This document shows positions 1-8,343 of a stretch of 64,000 bases of DNA, piece after piece. Both the position numbers and the translations under genes were made by a program. The stretch comes from Rhodanobacter_A agri (GTDB lineage Bacteria; Pseudomonadota; Gammaproteobacteria; Xanthomonadales; Rhodanobacteraceae). The notes under the pieces were generated by a model, which was given only the letters and a program-made list of their open reading frames with translations, was not told the origin of the DNA and searched no databases. The stretch is taken from NCBI RefSeq assembly GCF_044904705.1, contig NZ_JADIKL010000004.1, positions 496,001 through 560,000 on the forward strand. The letters are read 5' to 3'. Numbering within the stretch: the stretch's first letter is position 1; the number at the start of each line of letters is the position of its first letter.

Positions 1-1002
1 GGCGCGCCGGGATGGGTGCCGCCCCCGCCCCCGCCGCCATCGCCAAGGGTCGAAGCGGAGGCGCCCGCTGCGGCGCCGGCCTTGCTACCCGCTCCTGCGC
101 AGGTGGCGCCCGCTCCTACGCGTGCGGACCCGATCGTAGCGGTGGGAAGCACTGCGGCCCCTGCGCCGCTTGCAGCAACGTCTGCGACGCTGCCCGCCAC
201 GCAAGCTGCATCATCGAGCGCCGCGCCGTCGAGCGTACCCGTGTCCTCGACGCCCGATGCCGTCGCCGTACCGCCATCGCAAAGGCATTCGCTGGCCTGG
301 CTGCTGCTGCCGGTACTGGGTGTCGTGCTGCTGGCCTGGTGGGCGTCGCTGCGCCGCGCCCGGCAGCTGGGGCAGCAGACCGAACAGCTGACGCGCCAGC
401 AGCGCTTCCTGAAATCCGCACACAGCCACCTGCAGCGCAGGTCGGAACAACTGCAGTACCTGTCCATGCACGACCCGCTCACCGGCACGCTCAACCGGCA
501 TGCTTTCGCCGGGGAGCTGCGCGCACGCATCGACCATCTGTCGAAATACAACCAGCCGCTGTGCCTGATCGTGTTCGACCTCGACCACTTCAAGCAGATC
601 AACGACCGCTACGGTCACCAGGCGGGTGACGCGGCATTGGCGCTGGTGGTGGGGGTGGCGCGCGAACACCTGGTGAGCGACGACTTGTTCGGCCGTTTCG
701 GCGGCGACGAATTCATGATCGCCTGCGGTGGACAGGACACGACCCAGGCCACGGCGCTGGCCGACGCCCTGCGTACCGCCGTGGCTGCCCGTGCGCCTCA
801 GGCGGAGCCGCCGATTCCCGATCTCACGCTGAGCCTTGGCGTGGCGCAGGCCGATCCGCAGCGTGGCTACGACGCGGACGAACTGTTCGCGCGCGCCGAC
901 GCGGCGCTGTACGCGGCCAAGCGCCGCGGCCGCAATCAGGTGGTCGCCGACGCCAGCGACGAAGCGTTGCCGATGCCGGACGCCGTGCGCCGGCACCTGT
1001 AA
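1..1002 (+). CDS. Diguanylate cyclase (GGDEF domain), 5' end cut by window
   Basis: Makes cyclic di-GMP from two GTP. The frame is open to base 1, so the true start may lie outside the window; a GTG at 16 is the first possible start inside. Numbering from that GTG, residues 1-90 are a Pro/Ala-rich linker, 92-112 a single membrane helix, 113-148 a likely coiled coil and 150-310 the GGDEF domain. The signature GGDEF is intact at 229-233 and the DPLTGTLNR entry motif is present. The RxxD inhibitory site normally found just before GGDEF reads VSDD here, so product inhibition through that site looks absent. The protein is probably the catalytic end of a larger membrane sensor whose input domain is upstream. 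The gene is convergent with the methyltransferase that follows. Confidence 0.9.
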   Translation, partial: GAPGWVPPPPPPPSPRVEAEAPAAAPALLPAPAQVAPAPTRADPIVAVGSTAAPAPLAATSATLPATQAASSSAAPSSVPVSSTPDAVAVPPSQRHSLAWLLLPVLGVVLLAWWASLRRARQLGQQTEQLTRQQRFLKSAHSHLQRRSEQLQYLSMHDPLTGTLNRHAFAGELRARIDHLSKYNQPLCLIVFDLDHFKQINDRYGHQAGDAALALVVGVAREHLVSDDLFGRFGGDEFMIACGGQDTTQATALADALRTAVAARAPQAEPPIPDLTLSLGVAQADPQRGYDADELFARADAALYAAKRRGRNQVVADASDEALPMPDAVRRHL

Positions 1003-1011
1003 TGAGCGCGC

Positions 1012-1854
1012 TCAGCGCCGGATCGCAAGCACTCCATCCAGTGCCAGTTCTGATTTGAAGCCAGCCTCTTGCAGTCGCCGCGCCACCTCGCGCGGCACGT
1101 CGCGGCCGCTGGTCAGCTTGTTCGGGCTGCCGGTGTAGTGGAACAGGCGGCCGCCCCGGCGCAGCACGCGGGCGAGCTGTTCGTAGAACGCCAGCGAGTA
1201 CAGCTCGCCGGCGATGCCGAAGCGCGGCGGGTCGTGCAGCAGCGCGTCCACCGAAGCATCCGCGAGTTGCGCGATAGCCTGCGACACGTCGGCATGCCGC
1301 AGCGAGAGGCGACCGCCATGTTCCGGCGCGTCCGGGTCGGGCGACCATGGGTTGAGCGTGCGCAGCCACAGCACGTCCGGATTCTTCTCGAAGGAATGGA
1401 TGCGCGCTGCGCCAGCGTCCAGGCAGCAGGCGGCGAAGTAGCCCATGCCGCCGCAGGTATCCAGCACCGCTTTGCCGCGCGGTTCGACCAGCGCGACCTT
1501 GCGGCGTGCGTCGTCCAGCGGCGACGTCTTCGAAGTGGGCAGCATCTTGATGCCGTCGATCTCGAAGGTGGGCACGTCCCATTCGGTGGGCACCAGTTTG
1601 ATCAGCGCGCCGGAGAAGCGCGCCGCCGGCGCGAACGCCTCGCCGTCCCAGTAATGGATGCTGCGATCCTTTGGCAGGGGCGGGTAGGGGTAGCGTTCGC
1701 CGCGCCATTGCCAGGCGTCGGCCTGCAGCTGCGCGGTGCCGGTGGATCGGCCCAGGTCCAGCGAACCCGTCCACCCGGCGGCACCGGCATCGCGCGCGGC
1801 GAGCAAGGCCTCGGCAGTGGGGCGGGTAAGCAAGGGGCCGGCGTAATGCGTCAC
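1012..1854 (-). CDS. Class I SAM-dependent methyltransferase
   Basis: Predicted Rossmann-fold methyltransferase of 280 aa. Motif I appears as VLDTCGGMGYFA and a DPPRFG motif sits where amino- or base-methylating enzymes place their catalytic (N/D)PP(Y/F)-like element; it is followed by an LRRGGRLFHYTG strand typical of the C-terminal half. I chose the GTG at 1854 because AGGAG lies 8 bases upstream; the open frame runs further upstream but without a ribosome site. The substrate is not evident. The DPPR signature and overall layout resemble uncharacterised COG2521-type enzymes. It stands alone, convergent with the GGDEF gene. Confidence 0.75.
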   Translation of the reverse strand: MTHYAGPLLTRPTAEALLAARDAGAAGWTGSLDLGRSTGTAQLQADAWQWRGERYPYPPLPKDRSIHYWDGEAFAPAARFSGALIKLVPTEWDVPTFEIDGIKMLPTSKTSPLDDARRKVALVEPRGKAVLDTCGGMGYFAACCLDAGAARIHSFEKNPDVLWLRTLNPWSPDPDAPEHGGRLSLRHADVSQAIAQLADASVDALLHDPPRFGIAGELYSLAFYEQLARVLRRGGRLFHYTGSPNKLTSGRDVPREVARRLQEAGFKSELALDGVLAIRR

Positions 1855-2018
1855 GAAGAAGTCTCCTGGGGCGCCGGTGCGGTGGTGCAAAGCGGTTCCG
1901 GCGAATGGCGAATCATGACGGATGTGGCGCCGGTAGCGACATCGTTCCGTTTTCCTCACGAAGACGGAGGCATAGTCGGGCGACTGCGGCCGGGGCCGCG
2001 CCGTTCGGGAGTCGTGCC

Positions 2019-2426
2019 ATGACGAAGTGTTTCACGCGTGGGTTGCCGGCCTTGCTGCTGGCGCTCGCCTTGCCGGTCGCCGCGCAGGCGGCGGATGCGA
2101 GCGGTGCCGCATCGAAACAGATCGCCACCGCCGGTGCGCACGCCGGCATGGCGCTGGGTGCGGCAGACCTGGCCACGGCGCATGCGCACCTGCACCATGT
2201 GGTGAATTGCCTGGTCGGTCCCGCGGGCAAGGGTTTCGATGCCACGGCGGAGGATCCCTGCAAGGGCATGGGCCAGGGTGCCATCGTCGATGCGAAAGGC
2301 GACAGCGCCGTCGAGGGCCGCCTGCACATGGCGTTGAGCCAGGCCGAGCAGGGGCTGAAGGCGAATACGCTGGATGCCGCGCATGCCGATGCGAAGAAAG
2401 CCATGGATGCCTTGCAGGCGAAGTGA
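2019..2426 (+). CDS. Small periplasmic protein, His/Ala-rich, SmbP-like
   Basis: Encodes 135 aa with a clear signal peptide (basic start, Leu/Ala core, cleavage near AAQA-AD). The mature part is alpha-helical, rich in Ala and His, with a HAHLHH cluster and two Cys that flank a glycine-rich loop. The last 40 residues form an amphipathic helix with regularly spaced Ala, Gln and His. This resembles small metal-binding SmbP-type periplasmic proteins, but the match is by composition and not by a strict motif, so metal binding is only a suggestion. It is monocistronic as far as can be seen. Confidence 0.6.
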   Translation: MTKCFTRGLPALLLALALPVAAQAADASGAASKQIATAGAHAGMALGAADLATAHAHLHHVVNCLVGPAGKGFDATAEDPCKGMGQGAIVDAKGDSAVEGRLHMALSQAEQGLKANTLDAAHADAKKAMDALQAK

Positions 2427-2512
2427 CGGCGCGCCGCCCATCGAGTGTCAGCGCCTGTTGCATCGTGTCTTGCTAGCTTGAAGCCTCGTACCGCATGACG
2501 AGGAGGCCGGCG

Positions 2513-3079
2513 ATGAAGTTTTCCATGCTCGCGTGCGCCTGGGCGGCGGCGTTGGCCTGCGTGGCCTGTTCGCAAGGGTCGCAGGAACCGGCGGCGCCGG
2601 CATCCTCCGTGTCTTCCCCCGTGGTGCCGACCACGCAGGCACCGCCGCCCGGCGCGATGACGACGGCCGGCGTCGTCGCTGCGGCCACGGTGGAAAAACC
2701 GGTTGCGGTGCCGATCTACCTGTTCGACCTGCTGCAGCGGCCCGATTTCGTGCAGGCACTGGGTGCGCTGCCCGAGGCGCAGGCCTTGCCGGCCTGGGTG
2801 CGCACGGGCGGCACGGCGACGCCGGTGCAGACCGTGCAGCTGGACGGCAAGTCCATGCTGCTGGCGACGGCGTGCAAGCCGCACGATTGCCCGACCGAGC
2901 GCGTGGCCCTGCTGTACGACGCGCAAGGCCACGCCATGTGGGGACTGTTCGCGCAACGCCCCGAGAACCTGCCGCCGGCGGTCGATCCGGCTGACAGTTC
3001 GCAGGACCGGCTCAGCTGGCTGGGCGCGCCGGATCCGGACCGGCGCAAGCTGCTGCGCGCCGCGCTGTACGCGCGTTGA
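2513..3079 (+). CDS. Ivy-type C-type lysozyme inhibitor lipoprotein
   Basis: Belongs to the inhibitor of vertebrate lysozyme (Ivy) family, which occludes the active site of C-type lysozyme in the periplasm. The diagnostic CKPHDC motif is present near residue 120 and forms the disulfide-stabilised loop that inserts into lysozyme. The N-terminus is a signal peptide with Cys-rich end (LACVAC) that could be lipidated, followed by a Pro/Ala/Ser linker of about 45 residues. I start at the ATG at 2513 because GAGGAGG lies 8 bases upstream; the ATG at 2495 precedes that site and is unlikely. Confidence 0.85.
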   Translation: MKFSMLACAWAAALACVACSQGSQEPAAPASSVSSPVVPTTQAPPPGAMTTAGVVAAATVEKPVAVPIYLFDLLQRPDFVQALGALPEAQALPAWVRTGGTATPVQTVQLDGKSMLLATACKPHDCPTERVALLYDAQGHAMWGLFAQRPENLPPAVDPADSSQDRLSWLGAPDPDRRKLLRAALYAR

Positions 3080-3173
3080 CGCCGCGCATCACGCCGGCTT
3101 GATCGCGCGGCGTGTCCAATGAATCGGATGCGCCGCAGCCGCGCGGCGCGCATTCCCCGTGGGAGATTTCTGC

Positions 3174-3731
3174 ATGAGCACGATCAAGGTGGCGTTACTG
3201 GTGGGCAGCCTGCGCAAGGCGTCGATCAACAAGCGGCTGGCGCACGCGGTAGAGCGGCTGGCGCCGAAAGAATTCGCCTTCGAGTACATCCGCATCGACA
3301 ACCTGCCGCTGTACGACCAGGACTTCGACGCCGACTATCCCGCCGAGGCCAGGCGCCTGAAGCGCGAGATCGAGGCGGCCGACGCACTGCTGTTCGTCAC
3401 GCCGGAGTACAACCGCGGGATACCGGGCGTGCTGAAGAACGCGCTCGACGTCGCCTCGCGGCCCTGGGGCACGAACTCGTTTGCCGGCAAGGCGGGGGCG
3501 GTGATCGGCGCCTCGATCGGCGCCACCGGCAGCGCGTTGGCGCAGCAGCACCTGCGCAACGTGTTGGCCTATCTCGACGTGGCGACGCTGGCGCAGCCGG
3601 AGGTGTACGTGCAGTTCAGGGACGATGGCCTGATCGACGCCGAGGGCCACGTCGCCAACGAGGGCACGCAGCAGTTTCTGCAGGGCTTCGTGGACCGTTA
3701 CGTGGCCTGGGTGAAGCAGCACCTGAAATAA
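3174..3731 (+). CDS. NAD(P)H-dependent FMN reductase, ChrR/YieF type
   Basis: Flavodoxin-fold oxidoreductase of 185 aa that uses FMN to reduce quinones, chromate or azo compounds with two electrons. The FMN phosphate loop reads GSLRKASINKRLA at residues 11-23 and the second flavin motif PEYNRGIPGVLKNALD lies near residues 80-95; both are canonical. The start at 3174 is preceded by GGGAGA. The physiological substrate is unknown; homologues in E. coli protect against quinone stress. It is convergent with ppk1, and a long inverted repeat lies between them. Confidence 0.88.
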   Translation: MSTIKVALLVGSLRKASINKRLAHAVERLAPKEFAFEYIRIDNLPLYDQDFDADYPAEARRLKREIEAADALLFVTPEYNRGIPGVLKNALDVASRPWGTNSFAGKAGAVIGASIGATGSALAQQHLRNVLAYLDVATLAQPEVYVQFRDDGLIDAEGHVANEGTQQFLQGFVDRYVAWVKQHLK

Positions 3732-3741
3732 GCCGCGTTGT

Positions 3742-3807
3742 AGCGCATCCTGTGCGCGAACGCTCTTGCTGACGTTCGATCAAAAGCATTCGCGTACAGG
3801 ATGCGCT
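3742..3807. repeat. 23-bp imperfect inverted repeat between convergent genes
   Basis: Arms at 3742-3764 and 3785-3807 are reverse complements with two mismatches; the outer 12 bases (AGCGCATCCTGT) are perfect. The 20-base spacer would form a loop. It sits between convergent genes, so it may end both transcripts, although no T-tract follows. It may instead be a dispersed palindrome of the REP kind. Confidence 0.7.
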
Positions 3808-3834
3808 CTTGCGCGCGGCAGGCTGAGAGAGCGC

Positions 3835-5979
3835 TCAGGCTTCCGTGCCGCAGAACTTCTCCAGCAATTGCTGCTGCGCGTCGCGCACCGCCTCGTCGGG
3901 TGCGCGCGTCACCGGGCGGTAGCTGCCGTCGGCCTGCAGTTCGGTGGAGCCGACGTTGTCGGCCAGGTAGAGCTCCAGCGCGCTGAAGACGCGCTGCTGC
4001 AGCTTCTTGCCCTCGATCGGGAACGCACATTCCACACGGCGGTCCAGGTTGCGTTCCATCAGGTCGGCGCTGGAGAGGTACAGCCGCGGCTCGCCATCGT
4101 TGGCAAACCAGTACGCGCGGCTGTGTTCCAGGAAACGGCCGATCACCGAGCGCACGCGGATGTTCTCCGACACGCCGGGCACGCCCGGGCGCAGACAGCA
4201 CATGCCGCGCACGATCAGGTCGATGCGCACGCCGGCGATGCTGGCCTTGTACAGCGCGCGGATCATCTTGGGGTCGGTGAGCGCGTTGATCTTGATGAGG
4301 ATGCGCGCGTCCTTGCCTGCCGCGGCGTTCGCCGCCTCCTGCGCGATCAGGTCGAGCAGGCCTTGTTTCAGCGTGAACGGCGCCTGCAGCAGCTTGCGCA
4401 GGCGCAGCATCTTGCCCATGCCGGTGAGCTGGCTGAACAGCTTGTGCACGTCCTCGCACAGCACTTCGTCGGAAGTAAGCAGGCTGTAGTCGGTGTACAG
4501 CCGCGCGTTGCCTGCGTGGTAATTGCCGGTACCGAGGTGCGCGTAGCGCACCAGCTCGCTGCCTTCGCGGCGCTGGATCAGCATCAGCTTGGCGTGGGTC
4601 TTGATGCCGACCACGCCGTAGATCACCATCGCGCCGGCTTGCTGCAGGCGCGAGGCGAGCGTGAGGTTGGATTCCTCGTCGAAGCGTGCGCGCAGCTCCA
4701 CCACCGCGGTCACTTCCTTGCCCGCGCGCGCGGCGTCGACCAGGGCGTCGACGAGTTCCGAATCCGCGCCGGTGCGGTACAGCGTCTGCTTGATCGCCAG
4801 TACCTGCGGATCCTTCGCGGCCTGACGCAGCAAATCCACCACCGGCACGAAGGATTCGTAGGGGTGCAGCAGCAGCACGTCCTGCTTCGCGATCACCGAG
4901 AACAGATCTTCGGCGTGCTTCAGCGTCTTCGGCAGCGCGGGTACGAATGGCTTGTACTGCAGCCTGGGGTAGTTCACTTTGCTGGCGATGCGGAACAGCC
5001 GCGCCAGGTTCACCGGGCCGTTCACTTCGTACAGCTCCGACTCGGTGAGGCCGAACTGTTTCAGCAGATGCGTGCTGAGTGCCTTGGGGCAATTGTCGGC
5101 CACCTCCAGCCGCACCGCGTTGCCGAAGCGGCGCGAATACAGCTCGCCGCGCAGCGCCAGCGCCAAGTCCTCCACGTCCTCGGGATCGAGCGCGAGGTCG
5201 GCGTTGCGGGTCAGCCGGAACTGATAGCAGCCGAGCACGTTCATGCCGGGGAACAGTTCTTCGGCGTGCGCATGGATCATCGAGGACAGCAGCACGTAGC
5301 AATCGCCGCCGTCGGCAATCTCGTCGGGCACGCGGATCAGCCGCGGCAGTACGCGTGGCGCGGGCACCACGGCGAGGCCGGAGTCGCGGCCGAACGCGTC
5401 CACGCCGTCCAGCTGCACGATGAAGTTGAGGCTCTTGTTGACCAGCAGCGGGAACGGGTGGGTGGGGTCCAGGCCGATCGGCGTCACCAGCGGCGCCACC
5501 TCCTCGCGGAAGTAGCGGCGCACCCACTGCCGCTGCTTGTGCGTCCACTCGTCGCGCCGCGCGATGCGGATACCGTGCGCAGCGAGCTCCGGCAGGATGC
5601 GCTCGTTGAGGATCGCGTACTGCCGCTCGATCTGCTGGTGCGCGATCGTGCTGATCTCGGCCAGCGTCTGGCGCGGCGCCATGCCGTCGGCACCGAGCAG
5701 TTCGTGGTCCAGCGCGATCTGGCCCTTGAGGCCTGCCACGCGGATCTCGAAGAACTCGTCCATGTTGCGCGAGAAGATCAGCAGGAACTTCAGCCGCTCC
5801 AGCAGCGGCGTGCGCTGATCCAGCGCCTGGTCCAGCACGCGGATGTTGAACTCCAGCTGCGACAGCTCGCGGTTGAGGTACAGCCGGCGTTCGCCGAGGT
5901 CGGGCGCGGCGACCGCGTCGTTGGCTGCGGATGCGCTAGCGGCGGCCGGCGACGGCTTGCGGGGGGCGTGTGAACTCAT
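3835..5979 (-). CDS. ppk1: Polyphosphate kinase 1
   Basis: Reversibly polymerises the gamma-phosphate of ATP into inorganic polyphosphate at the membrane. The 714-aa product carries the four-domain PPK1 layout: the N-domain begins with YLNRELSQLEFN, the conserved AIKQTLYRTG and ELRARFDEE motifs hold the phosphate-binding arginines, and the autophosphorylated histidine lies in YAHLGTGNYH. The RFLEHSRAYWF motif of the C2 domain is intact. I chose the ATG at 5979 (MSSHAPRK), since the residues before it are not family-like; an ATG at 6027 is an alternative, and neither has a strong ribosome site. A short Ala-rich tail precedes the first domain. Confidence 0.95.
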   Translation of the reverse strand: MSSHAPRKPSPAAASASAANDAVAAPDLGERRLYLNRELSQLEFNIRVLDQALDQRTPLLERLKFLLIFSRNMDEFFEIRVAGLKGQIALDHELLGADGMAPRQTLAEISTIAHQQIERQYAILNERILPELAAHGIRIARRDEWTHKQRQWVRRYFREEVAPLVTPIGLDPTHPFPLLVNKSLNFIVQLDGVDAFGRDSGLAVVPAPRVLPRLIRVPDEIADGGDCYVLLSSMIHAHAEELFPGMNVLGCYQFRLTRNADLALDPEDVEDLALALRGELYSRRFGNAVRLEVADNCPKALSTHLLKQFGLTESELYEVNGPVNLARLFRIASKVNYPRLQYKPFVPALPKTLKHAEDLFSVIAKQDVLLLHPYESFVPVVDLLRQAAKDPQVLAIKQTLYRTGADSELVDALVDAARAGKEVTAVVELRARFDEESNLTLASRLQQAGAMVIYGVVGIKTHAKLMLIQRREGSELVRYAHLGTGNYHAGNARLYTDYSLLTSDEVLCEDVHKLFSQLTGMGKMLRLRKLLQAPFTLKQGLLDLIAQEAANAAAGKDARILIKINALTDPKMIRALYKASIAGVRIDLIVRGMCCLRPGVPGVSENIRVRSVIGRFLEHSRAYWFANDGEPRLYLSSADLMERNLDRRVECAFPIEGKKLQQRVFSALELYLADNVGSTELQADGSYRPVTRAPDEAVRDAQQQLLEKFCGTEA

Positions 5980-6086
5980 CGAGGCGTAATCCGTGGGAGC
6001 GCATGCCGCGCCGGTCCTTCCGGGCATGGTAACCCCGGCGGCTCATGCGCTCCGTGCATGAGCGTGGGCGACACCGTGCCGTTGTT

Positions 6087-6914
6087 TCATGACGGTTCAA
6101 TGACACCGGCCGCGCTGTGGCCCGAGGCGCCTTCGCGACCATGCAACGCCAGGTAGCGGCTGGGCGGCGCGCCCAGCGTGCGCCGGAACGCGGCGCTGAA
6201 CGCGCTGGCGCTGGCGTAGCCCAGCTCGATGGCGACGGTGGTGACTGGTTCGCCGCTGCCGAGCCGGGTCAGTGCGGCGAGCAGGCAGGCTTGCTGGCGC
6301 CACGCGGCGAAGCTCATGCCGGTCTGCTGGCGGAACAGCCGGGTGAAGTGGCGCCGGCTCATGCCGGCCTTGTGCGCCATCGCATCGACGTCGATCTCCA
6401 GCGCGGGTGCGGCGAGCAGGGCGCGGCACAGCCGGCGCAGGCGCGGCTCGTCGGGCAGCGGCGTGTTCAGCGGCAGCGCGGGCATGGTACGAATCTCGTC
6501 CAGCAGCAGCGCCATGACGCGGCCGTCGCGACCGTCCAGCGCGTATTCCAGCGGAAGGTCCACCGCTTCCAGCAGCAGCGCGTGCAGCAGCGGCGACACC
6601 TCGATCACCTGGCAGTACGCGGGCAGGCCCGCGGCGTCGGCGGCCTCGCGCCGTACGTAGACGCTGCGTGTGGAGACCTCGCCGCTCATGTGCACCTCGT
6701 GCGGCACGCCTGGCGGTAGCCACAACGCGCGCCGCGGCGGCACCACCCAACTGCCGCGGTCGGTCACCGCGCTGACCACGCCGGTGGCCGCGTACAGCAG
6801 CTGGCCGCGCTGATGCGCATGCGCAGGCAGCACGTAGCCGGCGGCGTAGTCGTTGCCGGTGGCCACGACATCGCGCGGGGCATTCTCGTACGCATCAACG
6901 CGGGTATGTCGCAT
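6087..6914 (-). CDS. AraC-family transcriptional regulator
   Basis: A 275-aa regulator with an N-terminal cupin-like sensing domain (residues 20-100, HAHQRGQLLYAA motif) and a C-terminal double helix-turn-helix of the AraC/XylS type (about 160-260). The second HTH contains the family signature around LGYASASAFSAAFRRTLGAPP. The cupin and HTH layout matches regulators of MFS efflux genes such as the NimR/YkgA kind. It is divergent from the Fsr-like MFS gene across 131 bases, so it most likely controls that gene and itself. Start at 6914 is chosen because the family-like sequence begins at MRHTRV. Confidence 0.88.
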   Translation of the reverse strand: MRHTRVDAYENAPRDVVATGNDYAAGYVLPAHAHQRGQLLYAATGVVSAVTDRGSWVVPPRRALWLPPGVPHEVHMSGEVSTRSVYVRREAADAAGLPAYCQVIEVSPLLHALLLEAVDLPLEYALDGRDGRVMALLLDEIRTMPALPLNTPLPDEPRLRRLCRALLAAPALEIDVDAMAHKAGMSRRHFTRLFRQQTGMSFAAWRQQACLLAALTRLGSGEPVTTVAIELGYASASAFSAAFRRTLGAPPSRYLALHGREGASGHSAAGVIEPS

Positions 6915-7045
6915 GGCCCGATTTCGACAGAAGTTGACCCAGCGGCGCATGCGGGCCGCCATCCGGCGAATTATCGTGTGCGCAGCGACGGATGCAAGGC
7001 GCGCCGTCGTGATCCGTTCCCCCGAGATCCCCGACGAGTCCCCCC

Positions 7046-8281
7046 ATGCAGACCCGCGTCGACGCTATTCCACTGAGCCCTGCCGCCAACCCGCCCGCGG
7101 TAGCCGAGGATCGCACCCAGTTCACTGTGCTGGGTGCGATCAGCTTCTCGCACCTGCTCAACGACATGATCCAGTCGCTGATCCTGGCGATCTACCCGCT
7201 GCTGAAGAGCGGTTTCAACCTCAGCTTCGCCCAGGTCGGCCTGATCACGCTGACCTACCAGGTCACCGCTTCGCTGCTGCAGCCGCTGGTGGGCATGGCG
7301 GCCGACCGCCGCCCGATGCCGTATTCGCTGGCCGCGGGCATGGGCTTCACGTTGGCCGGGCTGCTGCTGCTGGCGACCGCGCCCAACTTCCCGGTGCTGC
7401 TGTTGGCGGCGGCGCTGGTGGGCACCGGTTCGTCGATCTTCCATCCGGAGTCGTCGCGGGTGGCGCGCATGGCTTCGGGCGGCCGCCCGGGGCTGGCGCA
7501 GTCGGTGTTCGTGGTGGGCGGCAACCTCGGCGCCTCGCTGGGGCCGTTGCTGGCGGCGTGGATCATCGTGCCTTATGGACGCGGCAGCGTGGCGTGGTTC
7601 GCGCTGGCGCCGCTGCTGGCGATCGCGGTGTTGATGCAGGTCGGCCACTGGTACGCCCGCCACCACGCTACCCACGGCAAGTCGCGCGCCCGCCGCGCGG
7701 CGTTGCGCGAGCTGTCGCCGGGCATGGTGAAGGCTTCGCTGCTGATCCTGGTGGTGCTGATCTTCTCCAAGTATTTCTACATCGCCAGCATCAGCAGCTA
7801 TTACACGTTCTACCTGATGCACCGCTTCAACGTGTCGGTGCAGAACGCGCAGGTGCATCTGTTCGTGTTTCTCGCCTCGGTGGCGGCGGGGGTGCTGATC
7901 GGCGGGCCGCTGGGCGACAAGGTCGGGCGCAAGTGGGTGATCCTGGGTTCGATCCTCGGCGTGGCGCCGTTCACCCTGCTGCTGCCGCATGCGAATCTGT
8001 TCTGGACCGGCGTGCTCAGCGTGGTGATCGGCCTGGTGCTGGCCTCGGCCTTCACCACCATCATCGTCTACGCGCAGGAGCTGGTGCCGGGTCGCATCGG
8101 CATGATCTCCGGCGTGTTCTACGGGCTGGCCTTCGGCATGGGCGGCCTGGGCGCCGCGGTGCTGGGCAAGCTGGCCGATCTCGATGGCATCGGCTACGTG
8201 TATCAGCTGTGTGCCTTCCTGCCGCTGATCGGTGTGTGCGCGATCTTGTTGCCGGATATCGAGAAGCCGGCCAAGGGGTGA
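7046..8281 (+). CDS. MFS transporter, fosmidomycin-resistance (Fsr) type
   Basis: Twelve-helix inner-membrane transporter of 411 aa. The region ISFSHLLNDMIQSLILAIYP and the loop FHPESSRVAR between helices 4 and 5 are hallmarks of the fosmidomycin-resistance (Fsr) MFS family, which exports phosphonate-like antibiotics in a proton-driven way. A cytoplasmic loop with DRRPMP follows helix 2, as usual for MFS. The divergent AraC regulator upstream suggests inducible expression. The natural substrate is not shown by the sequence. Confidence 0.88.
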   Translation: MQTRVDAIPLSPAANPPAVAEDRTQFTVLGAISFSHLLNDMIQSLILAIYPLLKSGFNLSFAQVGLITLTYQVTASLLQPLVGMAADRRPMPYSLAAGMGFTLAGLLLLATAPNFPVLLLAAALVGTGSSIFHPESSRVARMASGGRPGLAQSVFVVGGNLGASLGPLLAAWIIVPYGRGSVAWFALAPLLAIAVLMQVGHWYARHHATHGKSRARRAALRELSPGMVKASLLILVVLIFSKYFYIASISSYYTFYLMHRFNVSVQNAQVHLFVFLASVAAGVLIGGPLGDKVGRKWVILGSILGVAPFTLLLPHANLFWTGVLSVVIGLVLASAFTTIIVYAQELVPGRIGMISGVFYGLAFGMGGLGAAVLGKLADLDGIGYVYQLCAFLPLIGVCAILLPDIEKPAKG

Positions 8282-8305
8282 GGTTCCGGCGGTAGCCGAA
8301 CCCTC

Positions 8306-8342
8306 ACCCCAACCCCTCTCCCGGAGGGAGAGGGGTTGGGGT
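8306..8342. terminator. Perfect 17-bp palindrome, bidirectional terminator or REP-like element
   Basis: Arms at 8306-8322 and 8326-8342 are perfect reverse complements with a 3-base GGA loop and the core CCCTCTCCC/GGGAGAGGG. It lies in the 62 bases between the convergent MFS and poxB genes, so it can stop transcription from both sides. Related palindromes occur at 10257-10394 and 25791-25821, which makes a dispersed repeat family more likely than a one-off terminator. Confidence 0.8.
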
Positions 8343-8343
8343 T

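Noticed and set aside
2027..2476. Long plus- and minus-strand frames overlapping the small periplasmic gene and many other genes
   Set aside because: They are GC-rich shadow frames with no family-like motifs and no ribosome sites, and they lie antisense or out of frame to supported genes.
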